From contig JAAZGD010000094.1 of assembly GCA_012511395.1 (NCBI GenBank), forward strand, positions 1 to 11,214: a DNA stretch of 11,214 nucleotides. The letters run 5' to 3'. The stretch comes from Clostridiales bacterium. Its GTDB lineage: Bacteria; Bacillota; Clostridia; Peptostreptococcales; Anaerovoracaceae. The translations under genes and the position numbers were made by a program. Below are positions 1-7,333 of this stretch, piece after piece; position 1 is the stretch's first letter; the number at the start of each line of letters is the position of its first letter. The notes under the pieces were generated by a model that saw nothing but the letters and a program-made list of their open reading frames with translations, ran no database searches and was not told where the DNA came from.

Positions 1-1
1 G

Positions 2-802
2 TATAAGGGCCTTGGTACAGGACTTAAAGTAAAGGAACAGTGGCCTGAATCAGACCTTGAGATGATAGATTTAACTACAGGGGAGTTTATTGGTCAAGAG
101 CCATGGCACGTTTATTATATGACTGTAAGCGGCCATAAAAACTACAACTGGGCAGGGCCAATGATGGCAAGAAGGCATAAGGAGGATGTGGCCGATTTAG
201 ACATGAGCGAAGGCTGTAAAGCTTATGTGGCCTGTAATATGGAACTGGACCTTGCTATGGGGCTTCTTGTGGAAAGGCTAAAAGATGCAGGAGGGCTTGA
301 AAATACAGTCTTTGTTATATCAGGGGACCATTATCCATACGGCTTAACGTATGAGGAGATAAGCGAATTTTTAGGTCATCCTGTGGAAACTGAGTTTGAG
401 TTATTTAAAAGCACATTGATAATCTGGACCTCCGATATGGAACCTGAAACAGTGACTAAATATGCAAGCACCATAGACATTATTCCCACCATCAGCAACT
501 TATTTGGATTGGAATACGACTCCAGGCTGCTTTCAGGCAGGGACATTTTCTCAAGTCAAGAACCTTTGGTGATGTTTTCAGACAGAAGCTTTATAACCAA
601 GGAAGGCAGATATAATGCGAGAACAAAAACAACGGAGAGCTTTGATGAACAGGGGAACCTGGTTTTGGGGGAAAGCCTTCCCCCGGAGTATGTGGATTAT
701 GTTAACAATATAATTTCCAACAGGTTCTACTTTGCCAAGTTGATTCTGGAGGAGGATTACTATAAATATATAATCCCAAGATGGCCTGCTCCCGTAAGAT
801 AG
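2..802 (+). CDS. LTA synthase-like phosphoglycerol transferase (sulfatase fold), 3' part only
   Basis: The reading frame is open from base 2 to the TAG at 800-802, giving 266 visible residues; the N-terminus lies outside the window, so the ATG at 62 is probably internal. The protein resembles the extracellular catalytic domain of the LtaS/MdoB family, which moves phosphoglycerol (or a related group) onto wall or membrane glycopolymers using a metal ion. Seen in the sequence: a strand followed by SGH (bases about 128-136), and VISGDHYPYG, whose Asp-His pair (codons at 326-331) fits the late metal-binding motif of the sulfatase fold. The later TIDIIPTISNLFGL stretch is also typical of the family. 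The usual five N-terminal membrane helices should lie upstream. The gene ends at a strong terminator, so it is transcribed apart from the addB operon. The exact substrate cannot be read from this part. Confidence 0.8.
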   Translation, partial: YKGLGTGLKVKEQWPESDLEMIDLTTGEFIGQEPWHVYYMTVSGHKNYNWAGPMMARRHKEDVADLDMSEGCKAYVACNMELDLAMGLLVERLKDAGGLENTVFVISGDHYPYGLTYEEISEFLGHPVETEFELFKSTLIIWTSDMEPETVTKYASTIDIIPTISNLFGLEYDSRLLSGRDIFSSQEPLVMFSDRSFITKEGRYNARTKTTESFDEQGNLVLGESLPPEYVDYVNNIISNRFYFAKLILEEDYYKYIIPRWPAPVR

Positions 803-830
803 TTTTATAAAAACTCGGAAAAGGTTTCTT

Positions 831-867
831 AACCTCCCCAAGGATTGCGGGGGAGGTTTTTTATTTT
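831..867 (+). terminator. Rho-independent terminator after the LtaS-like gene
   Basis: A perfect 9-bp stem (AACCTCCCC at 831-839 with GGGGAGGTT at 850-858) encloses a 10-base loop and is followed by a T-rich tail, TTTTTTATTTT. The T-run is only on the + strand side, so it serves the upstream gene and not - strand transcription. Confidence 0.9.
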
Positions 868-909
868 GCTTAAGTACCGTTTTTGGACACAAAAGGAAGC
901 ATAAAAGGT

Positions 910-915
910 TATAAT
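910..915 (+). promoter_or_regulatory. Possible -10 box of the addB-addA operon promoter
   Basis: A perfect TATAAT lies between the terminator and the addB coding region. The best -35 candidate, TTGGAC at 883-888, is 21 bases away, longer than the usual 17, so the assignment is weak. If used, transcription would start near base 922, on top of the likely addB ATG. That would favour a leaderless message or a later translation start (ATG at 1000). Confidence 0.3.
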
Positions 916-921
916 ATTTAT

Positions 922-3192
922 ATGGAGAATAAGGGGATTAAAAAACAAATCTTAATAACAGGAAGATTCAACAGCCGGGGAATTATTAAGGGACTTGCCA
1001 TGAGAGGCCAACCTTTAATAAATTTTTACGTTATGAGTCCTTTTGAAGCAGTTAAAACAAGAGCCGTGAGCCTTGGGTTTGAAAGCGAGGGAGAAAGAGT
1101 ATCCGGCGTTATAAGCACCTTTATGATACTGAAAATTTTAAGGGATAACAAAGGCGGCTATTTTAAGAATAAAACCTTAAAGGATGCTCAAGCTTGTATG
1201 AATACTCTTACAATGCTTAGAAATCAGCTTACAGGCAAAGAGGATGAGGTAAAAGGCATACAGGAGATGATTCTTCCCGGAATTATAAAGGATAAGAATA
1301 ATAAAATAATAGAAGAACTTCTGATTCCCTATCTTAAAGGCCTTGAAAAAATGGGGTATCAGGACAGCGTTGGGTTTATAAGGCAGGTGGCAGGAAAGAG
1401 CTTTGATACAGGAGAGGAAGGGATTGAAGTCATTCACTTTAAGGAGGATCCCCTAAGCCCCCTTATGGAGGCTGCGCTTAAAAACGTCTATAAAGGCTGC
1501 ACTTATACAGAGACAAGTCTTTTCGAATTCCTAAAAACAGCGGCCTTTGAAGGTGGGCAGGAAAGAGAGCTGTTTTCAGCCTATGGTTCCTTTAACGGCT
1601 TTAGGGAAGTGTGGGACAGGATTGTTAAAAAACATGAGCCCTACGATACATTCTTCATAGGTGCTCCTTCCTATGATAAATATGCAAGATATTGTCTTGA
1701 AGAACCTGATTTCCCTGTTTATTACGGAAGAGGAACGCCTTCCTATGAAATTCAAGATGATGCTGTAAATGTGAGGAGGGAAGACGTAAAGAAGGCTGGA
1801 TTTACGGAAGAGGAAATTGAGGGACTCCTGAGAGAAATCCTTGCTTCATTAAAAGGAATGAGAAAACCCCCTGCTGTAGCTGATGAGGGAAGAGTCTACT
1901 TAGGTTCCATAGATGATCTTCCCTTTATATATACTAAAAATGTTTATCTGTTGGGGCTGGAAACTTACTCGGGAGGAACAAGGGAACATCCTCTTATTCT
2001 TGATGATGACATTCTTCTCATCAGAAATAAAGTGGCAAATACAGATTTAAAAACCTCCTATGAGTTAACCAAGGAAAGAGGGGATTTCCTTATAAATGTT
2101 CTTAACAGGTTAATAGAGGAAAATAGAAACATTACAATTTCCTATGGTACATATAACACTGCAACTTTAAAGGCTCAAGCCAGACCATCTGTACTTTCAA
2201 GAATAGAAAAGGATTTTAAAGAGCAGGATGTGGTGGGGTTCTTTGAGCCTCATCTTTTGCCTCTTACTCAGGAGGAATTATTCTCTACGAAATTCAGACA
2301 GAAATATTACACCATGGCTAATCCTCCTAATAATGCACCTTCCTCAAAAATCGGGGGTTTAGGGAGGCTTAATTTATCTGTGTCATCAGCTGATTTGTTG
2401 ATCCAGTGTCCCTACAGATTTTTAATGGAAAAACTTTTAAAAATCTCAAGGGTGGAAGAAGAGAAGGATATTATCACCTGGCTTGATCCCAAGGAAACGG
2501 GAAGTCTGTGCCATGAAATAATCGCAGGATATCATCTGGCAAATATTAAAGGGAGAGCCAAAGAAGAAAAAGAAGAAATTATGGAGAAACTGGCAGAGGA
2601 AAGAATAGAGGAGAAGCTTAAAGAAATCCCTCCCCTTATTGATCCCGGATATGAAATTTCAGCTATAAAAGCTCTTCTTAAAAAGTATGTAAGCCTTAAA
2701 AGTCAGACTGACCATAGAGAAATTATAGCTGTTGAAAAGAACCTTTCAGAGCTTGAAGTATTAAAGGATCGACTTTTTACCTGGGGAAAGCTGGATTTTG
2801 CCGAGGAAGATAAAGATGGAAGAGTTTATATAGGAGATATTAAGACAGGCAAAACAGTGAGCCAGGTTGGGAATAAAACAGAAACCTTTATCCAGGCTCT
2901 TATATACTGTATGGCTTACGAAGAGCAAGGTGATGATGGAAGAGTATCTGAAGGCAGGTATTTATATCCGAAAATAGAGAGGGAATATTCTATTGAATAC
3001 AATGAAGATGTAAGGGGAGAAGTGAAAAAGCTCTTTGAGGAAAGGCTGCTGTCTATTGAAACAGGCTATGAAATAAAAAGGAAAGAAAAGAAACAGTGTG
3101 ACTATTGCCCCTTTGAGACTATATGTAAGGCTGAAAGAAGACTTAGGATTATGGAAAGCATGATTAAGGAGGACTTCTTAGGTGATATATAA
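922..3192 (+). CDS. addB: AddB-like subunit of the AddAB (RexAB) helicase-nuclease, short form
   Basis: AddB partners AddA in the cytoplasmic enzyme that resects double-strand breaks for RecA-dependent repair. The C-terminal third shows the nuclease hallmarks. Residues counted from the ATG at 922 (756 aa): His531 in GSLCHE, Asp625 in GKLDF, Asp639-x-Lys641 in GDIKTGK, and Gln658 with Tyr662 (QALIY). Four cysteines match the AddB iron-sulfur cluster: Cys496 ahead of the nuclease domain, then Cys726, Cys729 and Cys735 in CDYCPFETIC. The N-terminal part is degenerate: typical AddB proteins begin with a GRSGSGKT-like Walker A, here replaced by GRFNSRGI, and the protein is about 400 residues shorter than the ~1150-1170 usual in Bacillus and Clostridium. 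The start is uncertain: TTG at 883 has no Shine-Dalgarno site, ATG at 922 has a distant AAAAGG, and ATG at 1000 has AAGGGA 6 bases upstream. Its last 11 bases overlap addA. Confidence 0.85.
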   Translation: MENKGIKKQILITGRFNSRGIIKGLAMRGQPLINFYVMSPFEAVKTRAVSLGFESEGERVSGVISTFMILKILRDNKGGYFKNKTLKDAQACMNTLTMLRNQLTGKEDEVKGIQEMILPGIIKDKNNKIIEELLIPYLKGLEKMGYQDSVGFIRQVAGKSFDTGEEGIEVIHFKEDPLSPLMEAALKNVYKGCTYTETSLFEFLKTAAFEGGQERELFSAYGSFNGFREVWDRIVKKHEPYDTFFIGAPSYDKYARYCLEEPDFPVYYGRGTPSYEIQDDAVNVRREDVKKAGFTEEEIEGLLREILASLKGMRKPPAVADEGRVYLGSIDDLPFIYTKNVYLLGLETYSGGTREHPLILDDDILLIRNKVANTDLKTSYELTKERGDFLINVLNRLIEENRNITISYGTYNTATLKAQARPSVLSRIEKDFKEQDVVGFFEPHLLPLTQEELFSTKFRQKYYTMANPPNNAPSSKIGGLGRLNLSVSSADLLIQCPYRFLMEKLLKISRVEEEKDIITWLDPKETGSLCHEIIAGYHLANIKGRAKEEKEEIMEKLAEERIEEKLKEIPPLIDPGYEISAIKALLKKYVSLKSQTDHREIIAVEKNLSELEVLKDRLFTWGKLDFAEEDKDGRVYIGDIKTGKTVSQVGNKTETFIQALIYCMAYEEQGDDGRVSEGRYLYPKIEREYSIEYNEDVRGEVKKLFEERLLSIETGYEIKRKEKKQCDYCPFETICKAERRLRIMESMIKEDFLGDI
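3166..3172 (+). promoter_or_regulatory. Ribosome binding site setting the GTG start of addA
   Basis: AAGGAGG lies inside the end of addB, 9 bases before the GTG at 3182. It is a near-perfect Shine-Dalgarno match and decides the addA start despite the non-ATG codon and the 11-base overlap with addB. The arrangement suggests translational coupling of the two subunits. Confidence 0.8.
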
Positions 3193-6100
3193 AGGTATAA
3201 AGGATAAAGAAACGAGAGAGGCCATAGTTTCCGACAAAGGGCTTAAGGAAAATGTGATCCTTTCAGCAGGAGCAGGCTCCGGGAAGACCACAAGTCTGGT
3301 GAACAGGGTTATGGCCCTTTTAGAGAGTGGAGTGATGATTTCTTCCATAGTTGCCATTACCTTTACACGGGAAGCAGGCAAGCTTTTTTATGTCAGGATT
3401 TCAGAAGAGCTTCAGAGAAGAGCAGGTGAAAAGGACAGGTATGAAACTTTGTATAAAGAGGCCTTGTCCGATTTAGATAATGCATTTTTCGGCACTATTG
3501 ACAGCTTCACCAACAAGCTGCTTTTGGAACATTCCCCGGAATCAGGAGTCCCTCTTGAGTACAGCCCCATTGAGGGGTCTTTTGTAATTCATGAGGTGAT
3601 TGATGAAATATTGAAGGACTTGGCAATGGAACCTCCCGGATCTTTCTTCCTCTTAAAGTATGAAAAGCTGAGAGAGTATGATTTAGGCCCCGGTGATATA
3701 AGGAGCATTCTTCTTAAAGTTGCCGGTGAAGATACATTTACCATTAAGCTCCCTTCATGGACTGAGCCTGTTTATTCAAAAAAGGAACTGGACATCGTAG
3801 ACGAGATTCTCAAAGCGGGACTTAAGCTTAAGGATGCTTTTGATTATCAGGTTTTAAGGGGCAGAACAGATGATGAGGTGAACAGGTTAATAACGGCTAC
3901 AAAGATGAAAGAATATAAGGATGCTGTGGCTTGCTTGGACAAGGAACATCCCGCAAACATTATTAAATTTTTCATGGGGATTGACGGAGTTGTTAAATAC
4001 TGCATCTTAAAGGAATGCATTGAGGTTGAAGATGAATTACTGAACAGGATAAAGGAGCTTTTAAAAAATCAATTCATATATAAAATGGAGGATGATTATA
4101 GAGAGGGAAGATATTATTTCAGCTTAAGCTTTGCAAGAGATGGTATTGAGAGATTTAACGAAAGGTGCGCTCTTCTTGGGAGAATCAGTTATCAGAAAGG
4201 CCTTTCCCTGTTGATCAATATGCTTGAAAATGACATAAAAAATGGCAGTACCATCGTTGATTATATAAGAAAAAAATATAGATACTTTCTTGTGGATGAG
4301 CTTCAGGACAATAACTACATGCAATCAAAGCTGTTTAATATTCTTTCGGGGGGAAGGGAAGGCAGCCTCTTTTTAGTAGGGGATGAGATGCAGGCAATTT
4401 ACAGATTCAGAGGAGGGGATGTAGAAAATTTCAAAGCATTGAGAAAGAAAATGGAGAGTGATAAAGCAAGCGGTGCCTACATATTATCTAAAAACTTCAG
4501 GTCCTCAAAGCCCTTATGCATCTACTTCAACGAAGTGTTTAAACAGGACAAGTTTTTTGGCAAAGAGTACAGAGATATTGAGATGGCCAATAAACAAACA
4601 GTGTTTGATGATTTTTATGGCCGGGTGTTGGATGGGGTGTACAAATACAAGGTGGGAGGCTCTTTACGTCTTAACACGAAAAAAGGCTACGACAGGGTGG
4701 AGTCCACTGAAGCGGAAAATGTAGCAGGAATAATTAAAGGCCTCATTGGGCAGGAAATTTTCACCTACGATCATAAGAAGCAGGAGGCGGGCAAAAGGAC
4801 GGTTACCTTTGAAGATATTATGATTATCACAAGGAAGAAAAAGAAACTGGAGGATTACATAAGAAGGCTTAAGCTTGAAAATATACCCTACAATGTAGCA
4901 GGCAGATCTGCTCTTGGTGACAGCAACGGCGTGAAAGTAATCAAAAGGATTATAGATTATTTATGGGCCCCCTTTGAAGATTTTTATAAGGCGGAGCTTT
5001 TGATGTCTGAACCTTTTTCCGTAAGCGAAGATGAATATTTTAAATATATAAATGGTGAAGACGTAGAGTACATATCGAGTATTATGAAAACTCTGGAGAG
5101 CTTGCGGAAGGAAATTGAGGGCAGAACACCTTCTGGAATAGTAAAGGCTGTTATTAATAAGCTAAGTCTTTCCCTTATGATAAATCTGGCAGATATGGAG
5201 GTGGGGAATGAATCGGTATACTACTTGCTGGAGCTTATAAGAGAATCGGAAGAGAAGGGAGACCTTTTACATCTTGGGGACATAAAGGCTTTTATTGAGG
5301 ATCTTATGACATCAAAGGACCAGGAATATGAACTGTCCATAGAAGGAGGGCCAAGAGGAGTAAGGCTTATGAATCTTCATAAGACAAAGGGTCTTGAAGC
5401 GCCAGTGGTTATATTGGCTGACTGCGAAATGACGGACAAAAACAGAGGGCCTGATAAATATTATGATTACAGCCTGCAGGAAGTAAAATGGTTCACCATT
5501 ATGGGCGGACCTTATGGCAACACGGAAATTATCGGTACCGGGCTTTTCAATGAGGAGATGGAAAGAGAGGAGGCTCTTCTTGATTTGGAGAGCAGGAGAT
5601 TGAAGTATGTGGCGGCTACAAGAGCGGGAAACATACTTATTATTCCTGAATTTTATAAAATGGAGAGAACCAAGGATGGGGAACCCATTATTTCTAACAA
5701 ACCAAGCCCCGGCGCATGGGATGACCTTCTAATAGACGGTATTCCTTATTTACCCGATTTCTTTCCAAATGAAGAGGTATGTAAGCTTCTTGAATTTGAG
5801 GAAGAGGACCTCGGCAGTTTAAAGAATTTTAAAAAGCCTTCCCTTAAGAGAGATGAAACTCTAAAAAGAGTAAGGCCCAGCATGGTGGAGCTTAAGGAGG
5901 AAGAACCCTCACTTATCTTTACAAAGGAGGATTTAATAAGAGAGGATGAAGAGCTTGTAAGGTTTAGGGATGAAAGGTCTTTGTACGGAACCCTGGTGCA
6001 TCTTCTGATGGAGGAGGCAGTCATTCTCGTTAAAAATGGCAAGGAGCTTTCAGAAAAGAGAATCAGGGAAATAGCGGAAACAGGAAAGCCCGAAAATGAA

Positions 6101-6574
6101 AAAATCTTAGAGGAGTTTATTAGAATTCTGACCGGGGTTTATGAAACCTTTAAAGGAGGCGGATATGAGCAGGCGTGGGCAGACAAAACCTTAATGCACG
6201 AAGAGGATTTATTTAAGAAGCTTAAGAGTGTGGAGGAAGTCTACACAGAACTTCCCTTTACCTTGTTCGTAAGCACTGAGGAACCTCTTTTCAAGGAACT
6301 GACAGAGATCTTTGATTTGGAGAAAGATAAAGGACTTTACGTAAACGGAATCATAGACCTTCTATATAAAGAAGGCGATAATTATGTAATAGTGGACTAT
6401 AAAACAGATTCATCCTCTGTTGGCATGGAAAAAAGGCACAAGCCGCAGCTGGAGCTTTATAAAAAGATCTTAAGGAGCATGTTGAACCTTGACACCCTTC
6501 CAAAAGCTTACTTGTATCACATACCCCTAAAGACAGATTTAAATGAAGAGGAAGATGAGGGATTACCCTTCTGA
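3182..6574 (+). CDS. addA: AddA helicase-nuclease subunit
   Basis: This is the motor subunit of AddAB: an ATP-dependent 3'-5' DNA helicase of superfamily 1A fused to a RecB-type nuclease, acting with AddB at broken DNA ends. At 1130 residues it is close to the usual ~1200. Helicase motifs appear in order: Walker A GAGSGKTT (30-37); motif Ia AITFTREAG (58-66); Walker B VDELQD (371-376, where DEFQD is commoner); motif III GDEMQAIYRFRGG (400-412); motif IV LSKNFRSS (435-442); motif V RLMNLHKTKGLE (728-739); motif VI SRRLKYVAATRA (804-815). The C-terminal nuclease has His940 (GTLVH), Asp1059 (GIIDL), Asp1072-x-Lys1074 (VDYKT) and Gln1089 with Tyr1093. All key residues are present, so the protein should be active. 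It starts at GTG behind a strong ribosome site within addB, and 6 bases separate it from the next gene. Confidence 0.95.
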   Translation: MIYKGIKDKETREAIVSDKGLKENVILSAGAGSGKTTSLVNRVMALLESGVMISSIVAITFTREAGKLFYVRISEELQRRAGEKDRYETLYKEALSDLDNAFFGTIDSFTNKLLLEHSPESGVPLEYSPIEGSFVIHEVIDEILKDLAMEPPGSFFLLKYEKLREYDLGPGDIRSILLKVAGEDTFTIKLPSWTEPVYSKKELDIVDEILKAGLKLKDAFDYQVLRGRTDDEVNRLITATKMKEYKDAVACLDKEHPANIIKFFMGIDGVVKYCILKECIEVEDELLNRIKELLKNQFIYKMEDDYREGRYYFSLSFARDGIERFNERCALLGRISYQKGLSLLINMLENDIKNGSTIVDYIRKKYRYFLVDELQDNNYMQSKLFNILSGGREGSLFLVGDEMQAIYRFRGGDVENFKALRKKMESDKASGAYILSKNFRSSKPLCIYFNEVFKQDKFFGKEYRDIEMANKQTVFDDFYGRVLDGVYKYKVGGSLRLNTKKGYDRVESTEAENVAGIIKGLIGQEIFTYDHKKQEAGKRTVTFEDIMIITRKKKKLEDYIRRLKLENIPYNVAGRSALGDSNGVKVIKRIIDYLWAPFEDFYKAELLMSEPFSVSEDEYFKYINGEDVEYISSIMKTLESLRKEIEGRTPSGIVKAVINKLSLSLMINLADMEVGNESVYYLLELIRESEEKGDLLHLGDIKAFIEDLMTSKDQEYELSIEGGPRGVRLMNLHKTKGLEAPVVILADCEMTDKNRGPDKYYDYSLQEVKWFTIMGGPYGNTEIIGTGLFNEEMEREEALLDLESRRLKYVAATRAGNILIIPEFYKMERTKDGEPIISNKPSPGAWDDLLIDGIPYLPDFFPNEEVCKLLEFEEEDLGSLKNFKKPSLKRDETLKRVRPSMVELKEEEPSLIFTKEDLIREDEELVRFRDERSLYGTLVHLLMEEAVILVKNGKELSEKRIREIAETGKPENEKILEEFIRILTGVYETFKGGGYEQAWADKTLMHEEDLFKKLKSVEEVYTELPFTLFVSTEEPLFKELTEIFDLEKDKGLYVNGIIDLLYKEGDNYVIVDYKTDSSSVGMEKRHKPQLELYKKILRSMLNLDTLPKAYLYHIPLKTDLNEEEDEGLPF

Positions 6575-6580
6575 TAATCT

Positions 6581-7333
6581 ATGGAAAACCAAATTATAAA
6601 AAGGGTCTGGGAGCTTGATTTAATAAGAGGCATATGCATAACGGCCATGGTCTTTGACCATGTGCTTTATGATTTAACCAACCTTTTTAATGTGAAGAAT
6701 TATTTTCTGTTCTTTTACTTTGATTTTTGGGGAAGGGATTTAATAAGGGCCTTTGTGGTTATTGCTTTTATTCTGGTGTCCGGTATCAGTTCCAGCTTTA
6801 CCCATTCAAACTTAAAAAGAGGCCTTAAACTGCTTTTGGTGGCTCTGGCTCTTACACTTTTTACTTATGTGATGGAAAAGGCGGGCAGTCACGGAACCAG
6901 ATATTTAATAATCTTCGGTGTCCTTCATATGTTCAGCTTCTCAATTTTATTCTACGCAGCCCTTGAAAATATTAAAAAAAGAAAGGCCCTGTTGTATTTG
7001 GGAAGCTTCCTTGCCCTTATAGGTATCTTCTTTTTGCTCTTTAATTATTCGGCTCCTGCTAACATGAGATGGCTATGGTTTATTGTGGATTTAAGAAACG
7101 GATTTTTCTCGGCAGACTATTTCCCACTCCTTCCTTATCTGGGTGTGTTTTTAATAGGAGCCTACCTTGGACCTGTACTGTATCCTGAAAGAAAAACCAT
7201 AAAGCCTTTGTCAGGACCTCCAAAAACTTCAAGGCCCTTTCTCTTTGCAGGAAGGCACGCTTTGTTTTTCTACATCTTCCACCAGCCTGTAATATATGGA
7301 ATCCTATTACTTTTATTTAAGATTATAGGTTAA
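6581..7333 (+). CDS. DUF1624 / heparan-alpha-glucosaminide N-acetyltransferase-like membrane protein
   Basis: A 250-residue, very hydrophobic protein with about seven or eight predicted membrane helices (roughly residues 12-32, 53-70, 82-98, 107-127, 135-155, 160-170, 182-202 and 226-248, judged by eye). Family signatures are the opening ELDLIRGICITAMVFDH, where the RG and the later His resemble acyltransferase-3-like enzymes, FGVLHM with His116, FPLLPYLGVFLIGAYLG (181-197), and GRHALFFYIFHQP (224-236). Relatives are thought to carry acetyl groups across membranes to amino sugars; the substrate here is unknown. It starts 6 bases after the addA stop with no good Shine-Dalgarno site nearby (GAGG lies about 20 bases upstream), so it is probably translated by coupling to addA. 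No link to DNA repair is evident. Its stop overlaps the stop of the convergent sigma-54 regulator by 4 bases, with no clear terminator between them. Confidence 0.85.
   Translation: MENQIIKRVWELDLIRGICITAMVFDHVLYDLTNLFNVKNYFLFFYFDFWGRDLIRAFVVIAFILVSGISSSFTHSNLKRGLKLLLVALALTLFTYVMEKAGSHGTRYLIIFGVLHMFSFSILFYAALENIKKRKALLYLGSFLALIGIFFLLFNYSAPANMRWLWFIVDLRNGFFSADYFPLLPYLGVFLIGAYLGPVLYPERKTIKPLSGPPKTSRPFLFAGRHALFFYIFHQPVIYGILLLLFKIIG

Noticed and set aside
578..892. Open frame of about 104 codons on the - strand across the end of the LtaS-like gene and its terminator
   Set aside because: It crosses a strong + strand terminator, overlaps a well-supported gene and has no recognisable protein features; similar antisense frames within addB, addA and the activator are also shadows.
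883..921. TTG at 883 as the addB start
   Set aside because: No Shine-Dalgarno site precedes it, it abuts the terminator, and the possible TATAAT at 910-915 lies downstream; the ATG at 922 was preferred, with ATG at 1000 as an alternative.
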